64,000 nt of DNA from Alopecurus myosuroides (GCA_028641055.1 CM054058.1:88795927-88859926), one strand, 5' to 3'. Shown: positions 36,883 to 47,521, numbered from the stretch's first letter. The notes: generated from the letters alone by a model not told the origin. Made by a program: numbers and translations.

Positions 36883-39800
36883 TTAAGCAGCTTCTTCGGG
36901 ATCCGAGTCTTCGTCCTCACTGCTCGATTCCTCCGGAGTTGTCGGAATTTCCTCCTCGGGGTAGAAGGTGGAGATGTTCACCATGTTGGCAATCTTGGTG
37001 GCATGGACATTGATAGCATCAAAGATGTTGGCCCGCTGAGCGTCTGTGTATTCTCGAGGAATACCTGACGCCACGCGCCAAGACTTGGCGGTGGTATAAT
37101 GCATACGCATGAGCCCAAGGGCCATGCGCGCACCACCGCGAGCCGCGGAGCGAAACCATGATTCCTTGCGGTTCGCCACCTCCACGATCGCTTCCGGAAG
37201 CTTACTGACTTCCGAGAGCTCTCCTGCTTTGTCGGGAATGTACTTATTAATAAGTAACATCCCCGCAGTTTTAAGCGCGGTGAAGACCTTCTCGAAAGCC
37301 CGGATTCTTTTGATCGGGTAAGTTGGGGGCTACCTTCTGTTTCAATCAACAAAACAAAGTTAGGGAAAACATAAGAAGGGAAAAAGGAAAAATCTGGTAA
37401 AAGGTAAAAAAAAACTTACCAAGGATCCGATCCATTTCCGTGCCTTCGTCTAGGCGCTGGTTCAGGGTATTCTCTAGGTCGCTGATGGTGGCTTTGTCCT
37501 TCTCGGCCTGGTTGGAAGCCTTGGACTCGGCAATGTCGACAGGCAGTTGGCTGGCCTCCAGGTCCTTCTAGAGCTTCATAGTTAGCTTGTGAAGATCCAG
37601 GTTTTCCTTACGGAGGTTCTCGGCATTGCCGACATCTTAAGCAATTTGCTTGGCTTTCGCCAAAGAATCTGAAAAGCAAGTAAAATAAAGAGTTAAACAC
37701 TCGGAAAATTACTTAGAAAAATTTTTGTACAAAAGCAGTGAAAAAATTTACCTGTTGATTCAGCCAGCTTTTGCTGAACGGAGGCCAGCTCCAAGTCCTT
37801 ATCCTCTAGAATATTAAGAAGGGTTTTCACCTCCTTGTTCTTGATGGTAAGCTTGCTGAAAACTTCCATGTTAATGTTTTCAGCGGTTTGCTGAAACAGG
37901 GAAAAGAAACAAAGCGCTTAAGTCAAAAATCAAGCAAGGAAATGATAAAAGCATTAAGTAAAAAAAGTAGACTTTTGGCAAAATGCTTGGGGGCTAGATA
38001 TATTACCTGCCTCATCCGTTGAAGACTCGACAAGTTCTCGTTAAATTCTTTTGCATACTCGGCAAAAAGAATTCCAGCGTGGCAAAGGCCATCTTGGATT
38101 ATCTGCCGAGGCGAAAACACGAAGTTATTCCTAACAATAAGTCCGCCTTGCGGCCAAGGACGGATTAAAGGAGCTGGGGAAAAATACTTTGTCGCCCATG
38201 GATGAATACATGCATGTTCGTCAAAATGTTCTTCTTTTACCTTGAATTGAGAATCATAGTTGGGGATTGGTTCTTCCAATAGAACATTGGAAGGACCCCC
38301 GGCTTCCGGCTCCACGGCCCTTTCCCTCGTGTTCGGCTTGGACGCAATGGGCTGGTTGGTCTGTAGGGGTTCCTCCTCCCTGGCAGCCACGTTTTCCTCC
38401 GCAGCTGCGACCGGAGTGTCGGTAGCAGCAGCAGGAGAAGGTTGTGTCCCTCTCCGGGCAACAAACTTCAATTTCTTCCGGCTTTTGGGCTTCAATGTCG
38501 TCGAAGCCAAGCTAGAAAGAGAAAATCCGAGAAGTTAGAATTCTCAGAAAGAAAAGAAAATTCCTGCGACAAAAAGCAGAGAAAAGACACACCCGGATGA
38601 TTTACCTGGAAGTAGCGACGGGAACACCGTCAAGATCGATTATTTCCTGAGTAGCGGAAGGCTTCTTGCGTTTCCGTCCGCCTGCAAAGTTAGCACGCAT
38701 TGCGTCCAACTCGGCATCGGTCGCAAGATCCTCCTCAGGAAGATCGACAATCTGTCAAAAAAGACAAAGTCTGAGTTAAAACGAATATCCGAGAAAGAAG
38801 AAACGCAGAACCAAAGCCCAAAATGGAGAACCATACCTTTGGATCCGGGTTTTTTGCCACGTACATCGGCCGGCTTTCCTCATATTAGTCACGTGTTGCG
38901 ACCAACTGGTTAACGTGTTTCCTCAAATCTTTTGCCGTCAAAGATTTGTTCGTCACCCGCATCGCGTCTCTGGGTCCCGTGTACTCGCACATCAGCCGGG
39001 GACCATGGTGGGCCAGAGGCTAAATCCGCCTTTCTAGCCAGCATAGGACCGTCTCCATGCCGGTAAGTGGAGGAGATGCGGAGACGAGCTTGGCGATGCG
39101 TCGTTTGATCCTTAGCAAATCTGACGGCAGGGTTTGGACTGCGTCTACTGCCTAATTATCTTGGGGGTGGCAGCAGAGTTGACGAAAAGTAGAATTCCCG
39201 TTTTCTTTCCAGGAAACGGGACATCTTCGTGATAGAAGAAGGAACCCGTCCAAAATTTGACGGATTCCGAGGTTTTTATTTTTGGAAACCAATCCTCCCT
39301 AAACCTATGGAGGGTGAAGGAGATGGTCCCGCAGGTGGGGAGAGCGCCCTTAGAGGGGTCGCGCTTCACCCCGAAGCAATACTGCCAGAAATCTAACCTA
39401 GGTTCTATTCCTAGATACCCTTCAAAGAGGGCCTGGAACCGGCTAGATAAAGTATGGAGTTGGGAGTAAGGTTATGAGGTTGGATGTTGTAATGGTTCAG
39501 GACTTGGAGGAAGAAGGCAGAAGGTGGAAATCCCATACCTCTACTAATTTGAGAGGTGAGGAGAACCCTTTCTCCGGCTTTCGGCGATGGCTCGGAGTCG
39601 TCCTCCTCGTATCGCCATTTTCCCTTCTGGATGAGCCCTTCCTTCTCCATTGTCGGAAGAAGGGACGGAACCACATTGCAGTGGCTCCAGTTCACGGAGA
39701 TTTCCTTCGTGTCTTCTTCCGCTCTAGCGGCGCCCGCGGTGGCGAGCCCCTCACCACCGCGAGTGAGTTTTTCTTCCGTTGGCTCGGTGGTGAGAGCTGG

Positions 39801-40004
39801 AGATGGCGCGGCAGATGACGACGGCGCGTTCTCGGCCGCGGGAGGAAGATCCCCGCGGGCCAGGTTGCCGTTGCTTCCCTCAGGCGCGCTCGCGGTGGCG
39901 CCACCGGGAGAATCCAGTTGCGGGTCCATGTCGTTAATGATATTGTCGATGTCGAGGGCGACGGAGCTCTCTTCTGTAGCGCGCAGCGATTCTCCAGTGG
40001 TCAT
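36883..40004 (-). pseudogene. Antisense multi-exon ORF of Tat-lineage element
   Basis: This is coding-like on the strand opposite to gag-pol, between pol and the missing 3' LTR, a known position for an antisense ORF in Tat/Retand elements. The first exon (from 40004) has an Ala/Pro-rich start, then a globular segment including GMGFPPSAFFLQVLNHYNI and DPSKGALPTCG, which I associate with the Pfam family for putative gypsy-type transposon protein (PF04195). Later exon-like blocks at about 38760-38600, 38515-38008, 37890-37748, 37668-37420 and 37320-36883 have plausible GT/AG borders and encode a coiled-coil-like and an acidic C-terminal part. A frameshift near 39455 and stops near 39145, 37637 and 37569 break it. 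The protein's role in such elements is unknown. Confidence 0.65.
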
Positions 40005-40126
40005 GCTTGGGCGGCGCGATGAGGATCCGGATCATCCGATGGCGTTTCCCGGGGAAGGTGCGGTCGCACGAACTCCGAATACTCTCACGAACTTGAGCTC
40101 GGTGGCAATGGCGCAGGGGGCTTGAA

Positions 40127-40315
40127 GTTATATATCTTGCAATCACCTTGTTACTTCTATTGCTTAGCTTAAGTTGTTGTTGCACCTAGTTGACCCTAGA
40201 TTATTTAGGTTGTGTGGTTGTTAATTTAAACACCTAGTTTATTTACGCATTTAGCATGGCTTAACCGAAAAGGTTTTAATCGCCTATTCACCCCCTCCCC
40301 CTCTAGGCGACATCG
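40127..40315 (+). repeat. Fragment of another LTR retrotransposon
   Basis: The sequence changes character at about 40127. CCTATTCACCCCCTCCCC followed by CTCTAGGCGACATC near 40284-40315 is a motif I recall from LTR ends of abundant Triticeae retroelements. The boundary on each side is inferred from the change of texture. Confidence 0.4.
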
Positions 40316-40489
40316 TTGTCCGTTCATCAACCAATCGTATGGCCAGACACAGTGTGATTTATCACAAGGACATCGAGGATATGCATTAGAAAAGAGGATG
40401 ATAGCAGCAACGAGTGTTAGCATCAGTAGATAATATTGATGATTTTACCTATTGGGTTCATAGGGTTCTAGAAGAGTTTCGGGCAAAAA

Positions 40490-41045
40490 CGGGAAAAAAA
40501 AACAAGGAGTGCCGGAGGGGGCAAATTCACCCTTTGGCTGCAGCACATGGTGGGGCCGACAGGTGGGCCTCAAGGCCTCCAATCATGGCACTAGGAACAT
40601 TTTGGTGTTTTTCCTATTTTTCTTTGAAAGGAAAAGGAAAAGAAAAGGGAAAAGGGGAAAGGGAGAGGAGGTGGAGTTGGACTTCCATATGGGGAGTCCA
40701 ATCCGAGTTAGGCTAGGAGGAGGGGTACGACAACCTCCTTTGGTGCGGCTAAACCCTCATAGAACAAATAAGACTACTCCTCCCATTTTGGAAGTTCCCC
40801 TTCCTTCCAACTATAAAAGGACCGCTAAACCATAATTTGTGAGCACTTGTCTCTCAAGCCTTTTTCTCTCTAGTAGAATTAGAGTGTCTACTTAGACCTT
40901 CGAATTAGAGCCCTCTAATTGAATTTGAGGTTCTACTAATTGGGTATTGAGGTGTCCTCTCTCAATTAGAACTGGGTCAAATTAGTAGTTTTCTCTCATG
41001 TGTTGAGAAACTTTCAGAATCATATAGTTCCAATCACAGTCGATT
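40490..41045 (+). repeat. LTR-like segment with TATA box
   Basis: ACTATAAAAGG at about 40810 is followed 35-40 bp later by a pyrimidine-rich, leader-like stretch with CTCTCAAGCC and CTCTCTAG. This is the layout of an LTR U3/R region. No coding partner is next to it, so it may be a solo or truncated LTR; family unknown. Confidence 0.35.
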
Positions 41046-42196
41046 TAGTGCTACCAATTAGAAACGTCGAAAAGTTGTCTCTCTTCGTCGGTGCCGTGTC
41101 TTGAGCGGCGGAGCGCTGACATGTTGACACGAGCGTATGCGTGCACACCATAAAAGGGATTACACGTGTCATCTTTACGAGTAAAGTTTAGAGACATCTT
41201 TGCAACTAGTTCTAATTGTGAGGATCTACGATTATTCAGAACTCTTCTACGACTACATCGATTCCGATGTCCGATGAGTCGTGATATTGATCCTTTACAT
41301 GTACAGGCATGCCTCGTTATGTGCATAATAATCTTGGCGGACTACATGTGGCAAAAAAAATCTGCAGGACTTCGACTCTGAGTCGAGATACTGGCAAATC
41401 TTTACTCAACCTTTAGTGTTGAGCGTGTCGTGTGCCACTTCGTGGGCATGGTCCACCGAGTCAAACATGACCATGACAATGGAGCCAACAATGAGAGCTG
41501 CAACAGAAGCGGGATCCCGAACCCTTGTCGACTCCCTACCCAAGTCAATATAAGGCAGATAATGGGAGCAAAGAAAATTTGGGCGACATAACGACAGAAA
41601 TTAAACAACGACGCAAGTTCAGAAGCGAAGACATAGTGAAAACCCCTCACATGTGCAATGCACCGACCACCTTGCACACGCAGATATCCCGGCCGAAGTT
41701 TTATGAGGTGGGGAACGGAAACGGTTTCTAGAAGAGAAGTTGTGAAGGGCGAGGAGATTGTAGACGGTAGAGACGAGGACCACGGAGGGAGAGAACAAAT
41801 ACATGGACGGTACAGCTACGCTGTAGTGGCGGTGATGGTGTCAGGGTGGAGATGTGAGCAGAGACATGCTCAGCCGAGCCAGGTGGGGAGAGATGCGTTT
41901 GTCACTAGGCAGCCCCACCCATCATGATTAAGCATGGCGCGCATTGCTAATATGACGACATGCCCGGTAGCAATCCAACAAACTGGAGCCAAGTAAGTCT
42001 TGCCACACAAGGGGTTAGACCCGTCCAGCAAATTCGCCGCTATTTAGTTGACCCGTCTGGGCATTTGTCCGAACTCGTACAATAGCCATATTGGGTCGCC
42101 GGTGGAGATGCAATCTATCTTGTCACCTACAAAAATTTTGTAGGTTGACACATTGTGTGCTTGAGAAACTAACATTTCTAAACAAAAACATCGGAA
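41046..42196. other. Unassigned stretch with short coding-like pieces
   Basis: On the minus strand at about 41570-41410 a hydrophobic open stretch exists (IICLILTWVG), but frames do not extend and no family is recognised. Nothing else is supported. Confidence 0.3.
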
Positions 42197-42198
42197 TA

Positions 42199-42252
42199 TG
42201 AGATGTTTACAACACAAAATCCGTAATGTGAGATGTTTACAACACAAAATCC
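42199..42252. repeat. 30-bp tandem duplication
   Basis: AGATGTTTACAACACAAAAT followed by CC occurs at 42201 and 42231, giving a two-copy 30-bp tandem repeat. Confidence 0.85.
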
Positions 42253-42341
42253 AGAACATTGCCACTGATTTCTCTCTAGCAATTAAAACTTAGTTTTGAC
42301 ACGAACATAAGTACATGCGTTATAGTGATTCCTTTGTAGCA

Positions 42342-42478
42342 ATTAAAGGCACCTCGAGACCTAGTTTGGATCAAGATTAACATAGATGGAGGTTTGGCGC
42401 TTGATGTTTACACAAGGGCAGGAGGTGTTGCCAGATCTCATCTTGAGGTAATAGGTGCATGGAGAGTGACGGATTCTC
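42342..42478 (+). pseudogene. RNase H-like domain fragment (LINE or RVT_3 type)
   Basis: One frame reads WIKINIDGGLALD and then GGVARSHLEVIGAW, the start of the plant RNase H-like domain found at the end of LINE polyproteins and in many plant gene scraps. Only about 40 codons remain before the MITE at 42482. Confidence 0.5.
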
Positions 42479-42481
42479 TTA

Positions 42482-42771
42482 GAGCATCTCCAACAATGTC
42501 TATATCATCGTAAGATAGCATGTCAACTCAGCTAAAATCCTACATGGCATAGTAATAATGAGGTGAGAGAATATGAGTTGTATGATATGCAACCAACAAA
42601 GTATCACATATGCCAAGATATTTTTTCCTTTGGTCCCACTAAATTAACTATATGATTAGATAGATTGTACTACTCTACCAACAACCATTGAAATAGTTGT
42701 ATGATACGATATTGGTTAATGAGTTGGAGTACTATCATACGGGTTTATCTTACAACCTACTAAAGATGCCC
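42482..42771. mobile_element. Tourist-like MITE, copy 1
   Basis: Ends are GAGCATCTCCAAC on the left and, on the minus strand, GGGCATCTTTAG on the right. TTA flanks it at 42479-42481 and 42772-42774, the PIF/Harbinger target duplication. A related copy lies at 43534-43829. Confidence 0.75.
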
Positions 42772-42964
42772 TTAGACTGCTCACAATGGGAGTAACATAG
42801 GTGGTAACATAAGTGCCACGTGGGCAAAAAGATGATGTGGCACTCATTTAATGAGAAGAGAGGTGCTAGTGGTATCATAGGTAGATACCGTAACATAACG
42901 GATTCCAAGACAAGATGTGTCTATAGCCTAATAAATACTAGTATATGATACTACAAATATGATA

Positions 42965-43448
42965 TTCCCTCCGTCCTGGTGTATAGGACACAATACCAAA
43001 AACAAGCAGTCTCATATATTAGGCACATTTTGCATTAATTCTCTTCTAATTAGTGGGTGGTTGGCTCTCTTCACCTCTCTCCACCAATGCATGTAATGTT
43101 TAAAACCCAATGAATGACTATCTAGGGCTTAGAGAATTACTATAGGCTGGTCACAATGGGAGTAACTTGAGTAGTAACATCGGTGCCACGTAGGCAAAAA
43201 AGATGACATGGCACATATTTAATGAGGTGAGAGAGGGGTGTGGTAACATAGCTAGTTACCGTAACATCATATTTTACTATGCAATATGAGTCTACAACCT
43301 AATAAATGTAGCTTTGCATGACACCACTTCTAAGTTACTACCCATTGTGGAGATAGTAACATAGTCTAGAAAAACGTGTATGTTACCACCCTATGTTACT
43401 ACCCATTGTGACCAGCCATATGTGTCATATACACCAGGACGGAGGGAG
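42965..43448. mobile_element. Stowaway MITE nested in the Tourist-like element
   Basis: Terminal repeats TTCCCTCCGTCCTGGTGTAT and CTCCCTCCGTCCTGGTGTAT (minus strand), with TA at 42963-42964 and 43449-43450. About 210 bp are its own sequence and the rest is a further insertion. Confidence 0.9.
43145..43417. mobile_element. Tourist-like MITE nested in the Stowaway
   Basis: Perfect terminal repeats GGCTGGTCACAATGGG are present, with ATA on both sides. The ends resemble those of the element at 42775-43530, so relatives of one family inserted at two levels of the nest. Confidence 0.8.
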
Positions 43449-43533
43449 TACTACCCATTGTGGGAGTAGTAACATAGGCTAGTATCATATGCATGATACT
43501 ATTGTATGATACTCCCCATTGTGACTAGTCTTA

Positions 43534-43829
43534 GGGCATCTCCAATATTTTCCATGTCATCGTAAGATAGCAATGCCAACTCAAAAATAGGCCTACATGG
43601 CAAGTAATAATGAGGTGAGAGAATATGGGTTGTATGGTATGCAACCAACAAGCATGCCAAGATACTTTTCTCGTTTGGTCCCACTAAAATGACTATATAA
43701 TTGGTTAGAAGCTACTACTTTACCAACAACTCTACCAACAAACCATTATAATAGTTGTATGATGTGTTGTTGACTGATGAGTTGGCTACTCTATCATACC
43801 GTGTATCATACAAGCTATTGCGGATGCCC
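43534..43829. mobile_element. Tourist-like MITE, copy 2
   Basis: Ends are GGGCATCTCCAATA and, on the minus strand, GGGCATCCGCAATA. TTA flanks it at 43531-43533 and 43830-43832. Its interior resembles 42482-42771 along the full length (for example AATAATGAGGTGAGAGAATA in both). Confidence 0.85.
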
Positions 43830-43914
43830 TTATTACGGATCTTCTGGTAGTGCGAGAAGGTGTGATTTTTACCCAGCTAAAAGGGTTCTCGTATTCTTCA
43901 CGAAGTTGAGGTTC

Positions 43915-44034
43915 TTCTATTTTTTCGTCCTTTCCCTTTCCGGTTAATGTGTTGATCGTTTAAATAACAGTCCATTCTATTTTTTCGTCCTTTTCCTTTC
44001 CGGTTAATGTGTTGATCGTTTAAATAACAGTCCA
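43915..44034. repeat. Perfectly phased 60-bp tandem duplication
   Basis: Units at 43915-43974 and 43975-44034 differ at a single base. The unit contains GTTTAAATAA, which recurs at the MULE target site just downstream. Confidence 0.95.
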
Positions 44035-44081
44035 ACACATCAATGTACTAAGCGTGCTTAACTTGTTCATCGTTTAAATAA

Positions 44082-44861
44082 GGAAAAAAGTCTGCTTTAA
44101 ACCCTAGACTCATAGAGGTACGGCGAAATGAACCCCAAAGTCAAAATCCCTCTCGATTGCACCCTGAACTATGCAATCCCAATCTAAATTGAACCCAGAC
44201 CCGTTTGGCACACCGGGAAATACACCGCGGGCCGTGATTACAAACTACTCTCTCACTGACAGTAGGACCCACATGTCATATTCATTTTTTTTCTTATTAC
44301 TTTCTCTCCAAGTCACTCAGTATTGGGAGACCGTGCGTGGTCAAGCATGCCGCACCCCATCAGCATGTTTGCGCCCCTCACTCTGGATGCGCCTCGGCCG
44401 CCCAGCATGCCTGCGCTCGCACCTCACGCCCTGGTAGCGCTGTGTACGGCTCTGGTCACGTTGGCGCTGCCCAACACGCCGACTTTCACCCCACAGCGAC
44501 CACGAGATGCACCCGCTGTGTGCTGCTCTGGCCACCTGGCCCTACGCGGCCCACGCTCCGCAGCTTCGCCCCATGCCAGCTACACGCCGCCAGCACGCGG
44601 GTCCGTTGACCACGAGCTCTGTGCCGCTCTGGCCACGAGTCTAGCTCCTAGATCTGACGTCCAATCGCCGGACTAGAGATTGTGGTGGCACAACAAAACA
44701 GGCATCGCAGCCAGTCAGGCACCACCCCGCCCAGCAGAACCTCGTTGTACTACTCCTTCTCCGCCTTGGAGTTGTGCCCACACCACCACAGGTGCAATCG
44801 ATACGGATTTTGATTTTAAGGTTCATTTCGCCAAACCTCTATGAGTAAATGGACTTTTTCC
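44082..44861. mobile_element. Mutator-like element with GC-rich cargo (Pack-MULE candidate)
   Basis: A perfect 9-bp duplication, TTTAAATAA, lies at 44073-44081 and 44862-44870. Terminal repeats about 45-50 bp long start GGAAAAAAGTC and share CATAGAGGT and GGCGAAATGAACC. The 9-bp duplication and long ends are the Mutator-like signature. The interior (about 44320-44780) is markedly GC-rich with three overlapping ORFs of 88-117 codons rich in Ala, Pro and His. No transposase is present. A captured host fragment is a plausible reading but its parent is unknown. Confidence 0.85.
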
Positions 44862-44870
44862 TTTAAATAA

Positions 44871-45437
44871 TAGTACAACACATCTATGTGCTAAGCATGC
44901 TTACACGTTAAATAGGGCAAGCCCGAATTTCTAGCCTACGTGTGACAGTAAGACGTTGTTGGTTAAATAATAAAGCTCCTGAAGCTTGTGCAAAAAACAA
45001 AAAAATTAAAGGTCCTCATGTATAACTTCCTCCTGATTCGAACAAGCCAATTGGCTATCTGACATGTGAGAAAAACCACACCTTAAATCCTACGTGGCAT
45101 GTTGCAAAGTTTTATACATTGTGGAGAAAAATAAGGTCATCTACAATAAGCAATAGAAAAATAATATCCTCTGGACTAAGTTCACATTACACATTGTGGA
45201 AGAATTCCTGGGACAACTGGAACCGAGCTTATGACAAAACCACACATTACACATAAGGGATGCCCTAACAGAGTTAGGGAAGCTTTCATTCCTCACCGAA
45301 GTGAGATTCATTTGTGCAATGCAAAAAAAAAAAAAGGCGCGATGCATTTTCTATCTATCTTTGGCTTGTGGGGCTTACTTCCTCGACCAGTGGGAGTAGT
45401 GTTATATTGCGACGAGGAAGTGGGAGTAGTGACTAGC
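44871..45437. other. Unassigned AT-rich DNA
   Basis: No gene is supported. ACATTGTGGA near 45115 and 45191 and CATTACACAT near 45185 and 45243 hint at small degenerate repeats. An A-run follows at 45326-45338. Confidence 0.4.
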
Positions 45438-45441
45438 CTTA

Positions 45442-46182
45442 GAGCATCTCTAGTAGTACCCCTAAACCCCTAAACCCTTATAGCAGTTTTAAGGGTTGAG
45501 AAAGCGTTGTTTTCGTGCACTTTTACGGGTTGAAAAACATGGGCAAAGACTAGAACCCTTAAACCCAACCCTTAAAAGGAATATTCCCCCTCGACGATGA
45601 CATCATCATGATATCACTGTGACATCACCCTCCTCTGGACCTCACAGCTAACATCAAATTCGATCAAATCCGTCGATGATTCTCAAATTAAAGGCTATGG
45701 GAAGGTGCAGCAGCTTGAGGGGAACGTGTAGGTGGTGCTGGGTGACCAAATGGTCACCGGAAAAGCTCGCCGGCGTCCATGGCACGGCGGCGGCCGAGGA
45801 TGGCAAGGGGCGGGCGCCGCGGCCGAGGATGGGCGAGCGCCACGGCCGAGGATGGCAAGGGGCGGGGCGGGCGGGGCGGCCAGGGCCGCGGGCGCGATGG
45901 CGGCCGCGGGCACGAGGAGATGGTGGGCGCGGGCGGTCGACGGACGGGGCGGCCAGGGGCGGGGCCGGGGCGGCGGCGGCGCCGGGAACGGCGTCCATGG
46001 CGGCGGTTGGGATTTTTCCCTCCCACGCGTGCGTCGTGGAGTGATACGGGTTGGGGAGGGGTTGACCCCTCCAACCCTTAAGTTTAAAGGTTGGTTGGGG
46101 TTTCTCGGGTTCGGCCTGCATTTTTTTTTACGGGTTTAGGGATTTAGGGTTTTGGGCGGCCAGAAGTTTGCTATGAGTAAGG
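45442..46182. mobile_element. GC-rich DNA-transposon-like element
   Basis: It starts TTA|GAGCATCTCTAGTAG. Both ends have CCCTAAACCC / GGGTTTAGGG facing each other. The right terminus is degenerate, so a target duplication could not be confirmed. The interior at 45690-46000 is extremely GC-rich with partial repeats of GGCCGAGGATGGC. The many long ORFs here on both strands are GC-driven artefacts. Confidence 0.4.
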
Positions 46183-46564
46183 ACCGAATCAGTAGTTCTA
46201 TCTCAAAAACAATCCACAGAATTATCACAGATCACAATAGTTGACCTGACCAAATAGAAATATACATCACTAACATGCATTGGCAATGGTCGCCAGTATT
46301 TCCATAATCTGAAAAAAAAAATGGCAGTCAAATCGTGTTTCTCAGTTTTATTACACCGTGAGGACGTATTGAACGGAAGAAGTCCACATGAAAAGACCTG
46401 AAAAATAAAGTGGATTTTTGAACATTTCAGAACTCGTTTTTCTTTTCATCACTGGATAAAGGAAATATGGAAAAGAAAATACTAGAAATGACAAAATCAG
46501 TCATGGTGGTTAAACTACGTATTAACCATTTGTGGAAGCCAAGAAGAATTATTGAGGTATGTTA
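46183..46564. other. Downstream end of the snoRNA region, no feature assigned
   Basis: GTGATGA and CTGA boxes occur near 46452 and 46430 on the minus strand but without a stem, so no further snoRNA is claimed. I see no terminator. Confidence 0.4.
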
Positions 46565-46652
46565 ATGTGTCAGATTAAAAGTATTCTCAGCACCCTTCCG
46601 AAGAAGTAAGACAGGGATAACTGTATTTTACTTGTCATCTCATCATCCACAT
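46565..46652 (-). ncRNA. Candidate box C/D snoRNA 5 (snoR38-like guide)
   Basis: The C box ATGATGA lies at 46646-46640 and the D box CTGA at 46573-46570. The terminal stem ATGTG (46652-46648) pairs perfectly with CACAT (46569-46565). The internal 13-mer CAGTTATCCCTGT (46623-46611) is the exact complement of ACAGGGATAACTG, a conserved 25S rRNA segment recalled from memory. That segment is targeted by yeast snR38 and plant snoR38. The D' box next to it would be CTTA, one base from consensus. Confidence 0.75.
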
Positions 46653-46719
46653 GAAAGAATAAAAACGTAAGTAATTATATATGTGGCGTTTCCAAGATCA
46701 GCTGGTACAAAAATCGCCA

Positions 46720-46801
46720 CCAATCAGGATATACCACACACCAGAGGATCGTGTATCGCGTCCAAGCCATTAGGCCACAAGGAACATAAATCATCCTTTG
46801 G
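46720..46801 (-). ncRNA. Candidate box C/D snoRNA 4 (weak C box)
   Basis: The C-like box AGGATGA lies at 46797-46791 and the D box CTGA at 46727-46724. The terminal stem is CCAA (46801-46798) with TTGG (46723-46720). The C box departs from consensus at one base and no guide was matched. Position and spacing within the cluster are the main support. Confidence 0.45.
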
Positions 46802-46897
46802 AATTGGTAAATGGACGCATGTAATAATCAATAAAAGCTGGAACTAACTGCAAAATTATATTTTTCTAATCTAAAGAAAATTGATTTGGGAAATCTT

Positions 46898-46985
46898 GGA
46901 GCTCAGACAGCCAAGGGTTTGTCTTCAAATACTGCTGAAGTGGCAGTATCAGAAACTCTAGTCCACAATGTATCATCACCGTTCC
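46898..46985 (-). ncRNA. Candidate box C/D snoRNA 3, two 25S guides
   Basis: The C box GTGATGA is at 46979-46973, D' CTGA at 46952-46949 and D CTGA at 46906-46903, with a short terminal stem GGAAC/GCTCC. The D guide CCCTTGGCTGT (46917-46907) complements ACAGCCAAGGG, and the D' guide GGACTAGAGT (46964-46955) complements ACTCTAGTCC. By memory both targets are conserved 25S rRNA, about 55 nt apart. Two matching guides in one candidate are hard to get by chance. Confidence 0.8.
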
Positions 46986-47444
46986 AAAAAAATCCTTATC
47001 AGACACAACAAACAGTGCAAACTGGCTTAATCGTATATCATGGACGCGATTTCCATTGAATTGAGCGAAGCAGTTCACAGCACAAACAGACGATTCGATG
47101 ATGTGAATAAACAGTGTGGGTCAAATCCAGGCCCGCGAGATCAAAGCCCGAAAGCGTCAGGGCGAGCAGACATGCAGACCGTGTTCAGTCAATCTCCGTG
47201 CACATTACCATGCTTCCTTCCTCTTCTCATCCAGGGCATCGGCTTGTTGTGGACGGACCCGTGATCACGACGCAACAAAGCAAACTATTGGCGAAGAAAA
47301 CAAATACAAGATACCGAACTTCATAACCAAGAGAGAGCAAAAAGTCAGATCTGCAATTCAGAATAGGATTTTGCATCAATAAAGAAGGGGTTGAAATTGA
47401 CATAAACAGGGGAAAAGATCAGAGGTACGGCTGAGATTTCAGGG

Positions 47445-47521
47445 GTTGATCAGATAATTGTAGTCTGTAATTTGGTCAACACTAAATTTGGTTTTCTGCG
47501 AAAGATTATCATCACCTCAAC
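47445..47521 (-). ncRNA. Candidate box C/D snoRNA 2
   Basis: The C box GTGATGA is at 47515-47509 and the D box CTGA at 47453-47450. The 5-bp terminal stem GTTGA (47521-47517) pairs perfectly with TCAAC (47449-47445). The guide before D (ACTACAATTAT) was not matched from memory. Size is 77 nt, normal for plant C/D snoRNAs. Confidence 0.7.

Larger units (their letters stand above)
42775..43530. mobile_element. Tourist-like MITE of a second family, interrupted
   Basis: Ends are GACTGCTCACAATGGGAG and, on the minus strand, GACTAGTCACAATGGGGAG. TTA lies on both sides (42772-42774 and 43531-43533). Its own sequence is split by the Stowaway at 42965-43448. Confidence 0.75.

Noticed and set aside
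43915..44034. CRISPR-like direct repeats
   Set aside because: Only two adjacent copies without spacers, in a plant nuclear context.
45440..46165. CCCTAAA-like motifs that look like telomere repeats
   Set aside because: Only one or two imperfect units at each end, facing each other as transposon termini; not an interstitial telomere array.
46395..46460. Possible sixth snoRNA (GTGATGA and CTGA near 46452 and 46430)
   Set aside because: The boxes are too close and the flanks do not form a terminal stem.
46720..46801. tRNA-like A box (TGGCCTAATGGC) inside snoRNA candidate 4
   Set aside because: There is no matching B box and no cloverleaf; the C/D stem explains the segment better.
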